This document shows positions 63,001-64,000 of a DNA stretch of 64,000 bases, piece by piece; within the stretch, counting starts at the first letter, position 1, and every line of letters begins with the position of its first letter. The notes under the pieces were generated by a model. It saw only the letters and a list, made by a program, of their open reading frames with translations. It had not been told where the DNA came from and made no database searches. The translations under genes and the position numbers were made by a program. This stretch comes from Planctomycetota bacterium (GTDB lineage Bacteria; Planctomycetota; UBA11346), in NCBI GenBank assembly GCA_016745075.1, contig JADGDD010000008.1, forward strand, positions 118,008-182,007. Direction: 5' to 3'.

Positions 63001-64000
63001 TTAAACTTTGAGCCACATCAGTTGCAGCATTGTAACTTGCGTCGCCAGCTTGGGAGGCGGTGATCGTCGTTGTACCAACACCAACGATCGTAACCGTGCT
63101 ACCACTGATTGTTGCAACACCGGTATTAGAACTCGCATAACTGACCGTTAAAGCGGAATCGGAACTACCTGTTAACGCAAAGGCTGCGTCACCATATGTC
63201 ACTGTACTGAGTGCACCAAAAGTAATAGTTTGGTTGCTCTTAGCCGCAGTGATATCTGCACTCAACGTTGGCAGCGTTAAGGTATAGTTGCTTGCCGTGG
63301 TGCCAGCTAGGCTCAAACCCGTTACTGAAACACTAATACCCGTACCTACGGCTGAACTCGCAAAAGTACCAACAGAAGTACCAGTGACACTCACATCATC
63401 GCTACTAACAATACCAACTAAACTAGCAGTGCCTGTAATCGTTGCCGATGTCGTATTATCAAAAATCTTATTCGAAGCGCTTAAGCCTGTAATCGTAAGA
63501 GCTTTTGCATTCACTGTTAAACTTTGAGCGACATCAGTTGCAGCATTGTAGCTTGCGTCGCCAGCTTGGGAGGCAGTGATCGTCGTTGTACCAACACCAA
63601 CTATCGTAACCGTGCTACCACTGATTGTTGCTACTCCGGTGTTAGAGCTCGCATAACTGACGGTTAAAGCGGAATCGGAACTACCTGTTAAGGCAAAGGC
63701 TACGTCACCATATGTCACTGCGCTTAAAGCACCGAAGGTAATCGTTTGGTCACTCTTAGCTGCCGTGATATCTGCACTCAATGTTGGCAGCGTTAAAGTA
63801 TAGTTACCTGCCGTGGTGCCTGCCAAGCTCAAACCTGTTACCGAAACACTAATACCGGTGCCTACGGCTGAACTCGCAAAAGTACCAACAGAAGTGCCAG
63901 TCACACTCACATCATCACTACCAACAATGCCAACTAAACTGGCAGTGCCTGTAATCGTTGCCGATGTCGTATTATCGAAGATTTTGTTAGAAGCGCTTAA
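60035..64000 (-). CDS. Giant modular surface protein, N-terminal part outside the window
   Basis: The reading frame is open to the last base, so the gene continues to the right and the GTG at 63910 is not a start. The visible C-terminal portion (more than 1,320 residues) holds three parts. First come YDG/MBG-type repeats (TYGDVAFALTGSSDSALTVS, ASNKIFDNTTSATITGTASL), 172 residues each. Then nine InlB-B/Flg_new-type repeats of about 80 residues (YDGNGHTSGSAP, FAGWNTAADGTGQDY, LTLYAKWTA). Last is a C-terminal part with a cadherin-like segment (FSIQENLSPGSAVGIVQASD, LMVRATDNVGNYVD). No sorting signal or membrane anchor is seen at the C-terminus, so export and attachment depend on the missing part or on partners. 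Such proteins usually act as adhesins. Confidence 0.9.
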   Translation of the reverse strand, partial: LSASNKIFDNTTSATITGTASLVGIVGSDDVSVTGTSVGTFASSAVGTGISVSVTGLSLAGTTAGNYTLTLPTLSADITAAKSDQTITFGALSAVTYGDVAFALTGSSDSALTVSYASSNTGVATISGSTVTIVGVGTTTITASQAGDASYNAATDVAQSLTVNAKALTITGLSASNKIFDNTTSATITGTASLVGIVSSDDVSVTGTSVGTFASSAVGTGISVSVTGLSLAGTTASNYTLTLPTLSADITAAKSNQTITFGALSTVTYGDAAFALTGSSDSALTVSYASSNTGVATISGSTVTIVGVGTTTITASQAGDASYNAATDVAQSLTVNAKALTITGLSASNKIFDNTTSATITGTASLVGIVGSDDVSVTGTSVGTFASSSVGTGISVSVTGLSLAGTTSGNYTLTLPTLSADILMSYNVVYSGNGNTSGLIPNAQIKASGTALILSANVGGLAKNGYNFAGWNTLADGSGQDYAEGGSYTLEADLTLYAKWTALATYTVMYDGNGHTSGSVPSNQTKTEGEALTLATNSGTLVKGVLKFAGWNTAVDGSGQDYGEGASYTLDANLTLYAKWTALPTYTVSYVGNGNTGGSAPLSQTKTLGIDVTLATNSGTLVQSGFNFAGWNTAADGTGQNYGEGASYTLDADLTLYAKWTALSIYTVSYIGNDNTSGSAPISQTKTEDVILTLATNSGTLAKTGSHFAGWNTLANGQGQDYAEGASYTLNADLTLYAKWTVQETYSVNYSGNGHTSGFAPTSQTKTAGIDLTLTTNSGTLAKVNYKFAGWNTETDGTGQDYAEGASYTIDAQVILYAKWTQLQTSAVTYDGNGHTSGSAPIFQTKTAGIDLTLSTNTGTLAKSGFTFAGWNDAADSTGQDYSEGAVYSLDVSVTLYAKWTALATYTVSYDGNSHTSGSAPISQTKTTGVDLVIATNSGTLSKNGFTFAGWNTAANGVGQDYAEGSSYAINADLVLYAKWTALPTYAVTYDGNGNDSGSTPLAQTKTQGIDLIVSSNTRGLAKAGDTFVGWNTAADGTGTNYSPGVAYSVDASSTLYAQWTALPTYMVTYNGNGNDGGSVPVDTNSYLAGATAAVFENTGMLAKAGHAFAGWNVAADGSGATYLAGATLSIQANVGLYAMWSTVPVMADQSFSIQENLSPGSAVGIVQASDADGIASMSILSGNELGLFSLDASGNLTALVSLDAEDVPVHTLMVRATDNVGNYVDATVAVTVQNVNYSALDVTLLVVKLQATGITSTITVDYDDGNGPQSGSASMYVNVAHPGTAEVIRNVVVTNDSTKETATITVKASEKAGPALDAIN
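60575..62730 (-). repeat. Nine tandem InlB-B/Flg_new-type coding repeats (about 240 bp each)
   Basis: The unit carries Y-x-V-x-Y-x-G-N-x-x-x-x-G-x-x-P at its start, FAGWNxxxDGxGxxY in the middle and LxLYAKW at its end. Nine copies lie in a row; the last (leftmost) two lack parts of the consensus and are more divergent. Repeats are coding and in frame. Confidence 0.85.
62735..64000 (-). repeat. 516-bp tandem coding repeats (YDG/MBG-type), about 2.5 copies, open at the right edge
   Basis: The same start (ATATCTGCACTCAA) recurs at about 62735, 63251 and 63767, giving a period of 516 bp, or 172 codons. Copies agree at about nine bases in ten by eye; the protein is nearly identical, with most differences silent. 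The third copy is cut at 64000. Confidence 0.9.

Noticed and set aside
63288..63527. + strand ORF inside the YDG repeats
   Set aside because: Opposite to a conserved coding repeat; composition reflects the repeat and no ribosome site is present.
63910..64000. GTG at 63910 as the start of the giant repeat gene
   Set aside because: The frame continues unbroken to 64000 with sequence matching earlier repeats; it is a valine inside a repeat, so the gene is partial.
62735..64000. CRISPR array or intergenic tandem repeat
   Set aside because: The repeats are 516 bp, in frame and coding; they vary at silent positions and have no unique spacers.

Overview
The window reads as a gene-dense chromosomal segment of a Gram-negative heterotroph, with about 47 protein genes on both strands, short gaps and many 1-11 nt overlaps. 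The outer-membrane efflux parts, a heptosyltransferase-like GT9 enzyme, lipoproteins with clear lipoboxes and an FtsA fit a diderm with FtsA-dependent division. Sulfatase, GH78, GH127-like, GH172 and HEAT-repeat genes, plus a giant repeat-built surface protein, resemble the repertoire of the Lentisphaerota/Verrucomicrobiota/Kiritimatiellota group. That placement is inference: there is no rRNA or marker gene here. I saw no tRNA, rRNA, CRISPR array, insertion sequence, phage or origin.

Layout. 1-4.8 kb: a MacAB-TolC-like tripartite export operon whose first gene is cut by the window edge. 4.85-8.0 kb: cysteine desulfurase, GT9 glycosyltransferase and an FKBP isomerase. 8.1-10.3 kb: pxpB-pxpA-pxpC 5-oxoprolinase operon. 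10.3-11.6 kb: a lipoprotein with an internal duplication. 11.75-21.0 kb: a fatty-acid degradation operon (acyl-CoA synthetase, thiolase, FadB/J-type bifunctional enzyme, very-long-chain-type acyl-CoA dehydrogenase) ending in a fused acyltransferase/alpha-beta hydrolase; its promoter sits so close to the first ATG that the mRNA should be leaderless or nearly so. 21.0-28.4 kb: DASS anion transporter, secreted TIM-barrel-like protein, a second FKBP abutting tex, and a GH172 (DUF2961) enzyme. 28.4-33.3 kb: DeaD-like helicase, then an overlapping sulfatase-gph-aat set. 33.5-38.8 kb: AcuI/YhdH reductase, amidohydrolase, a haem-binding membrane sensor, an AraC regulator and a CE1-like esterase.

38.8-52.8 kb is the most coherent block. 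A leftward operon (AraR-type GntR regulator, eda, uxaC, kdgK, uxaB, uxaA, SDR reductase, uxuA) encodes the full conversion of glucuronate and galacturonate to pyruvate and glyceraldehyde-3-phosphate. Divergent from it are a LacI regulator, a GH127-like enzyme and a GH78 alpha-L-rhamnosidase. An 80-bp divergent control region holds a perfect 18-bp palindrome and a second inverted repeat. The two hydrolases lack signal peptides, so I infer that small rhamnose/uronate-containing oligosaccharides are imported and cut in the cytoplasm.

53.2-59.5 kb: a leftward run of ftsA, rmuC, a HEAT-repeat protein, two proteins I do not recognise and a Nudix hydrolase. 59.6-64 kb: a small lipoprotein and the 3' part of a giant repeat protein (YDG/MBG-type repeats, nine InlB-B/Flg_new-type repeats, a cadherin-like domain) that runs off the right edge.
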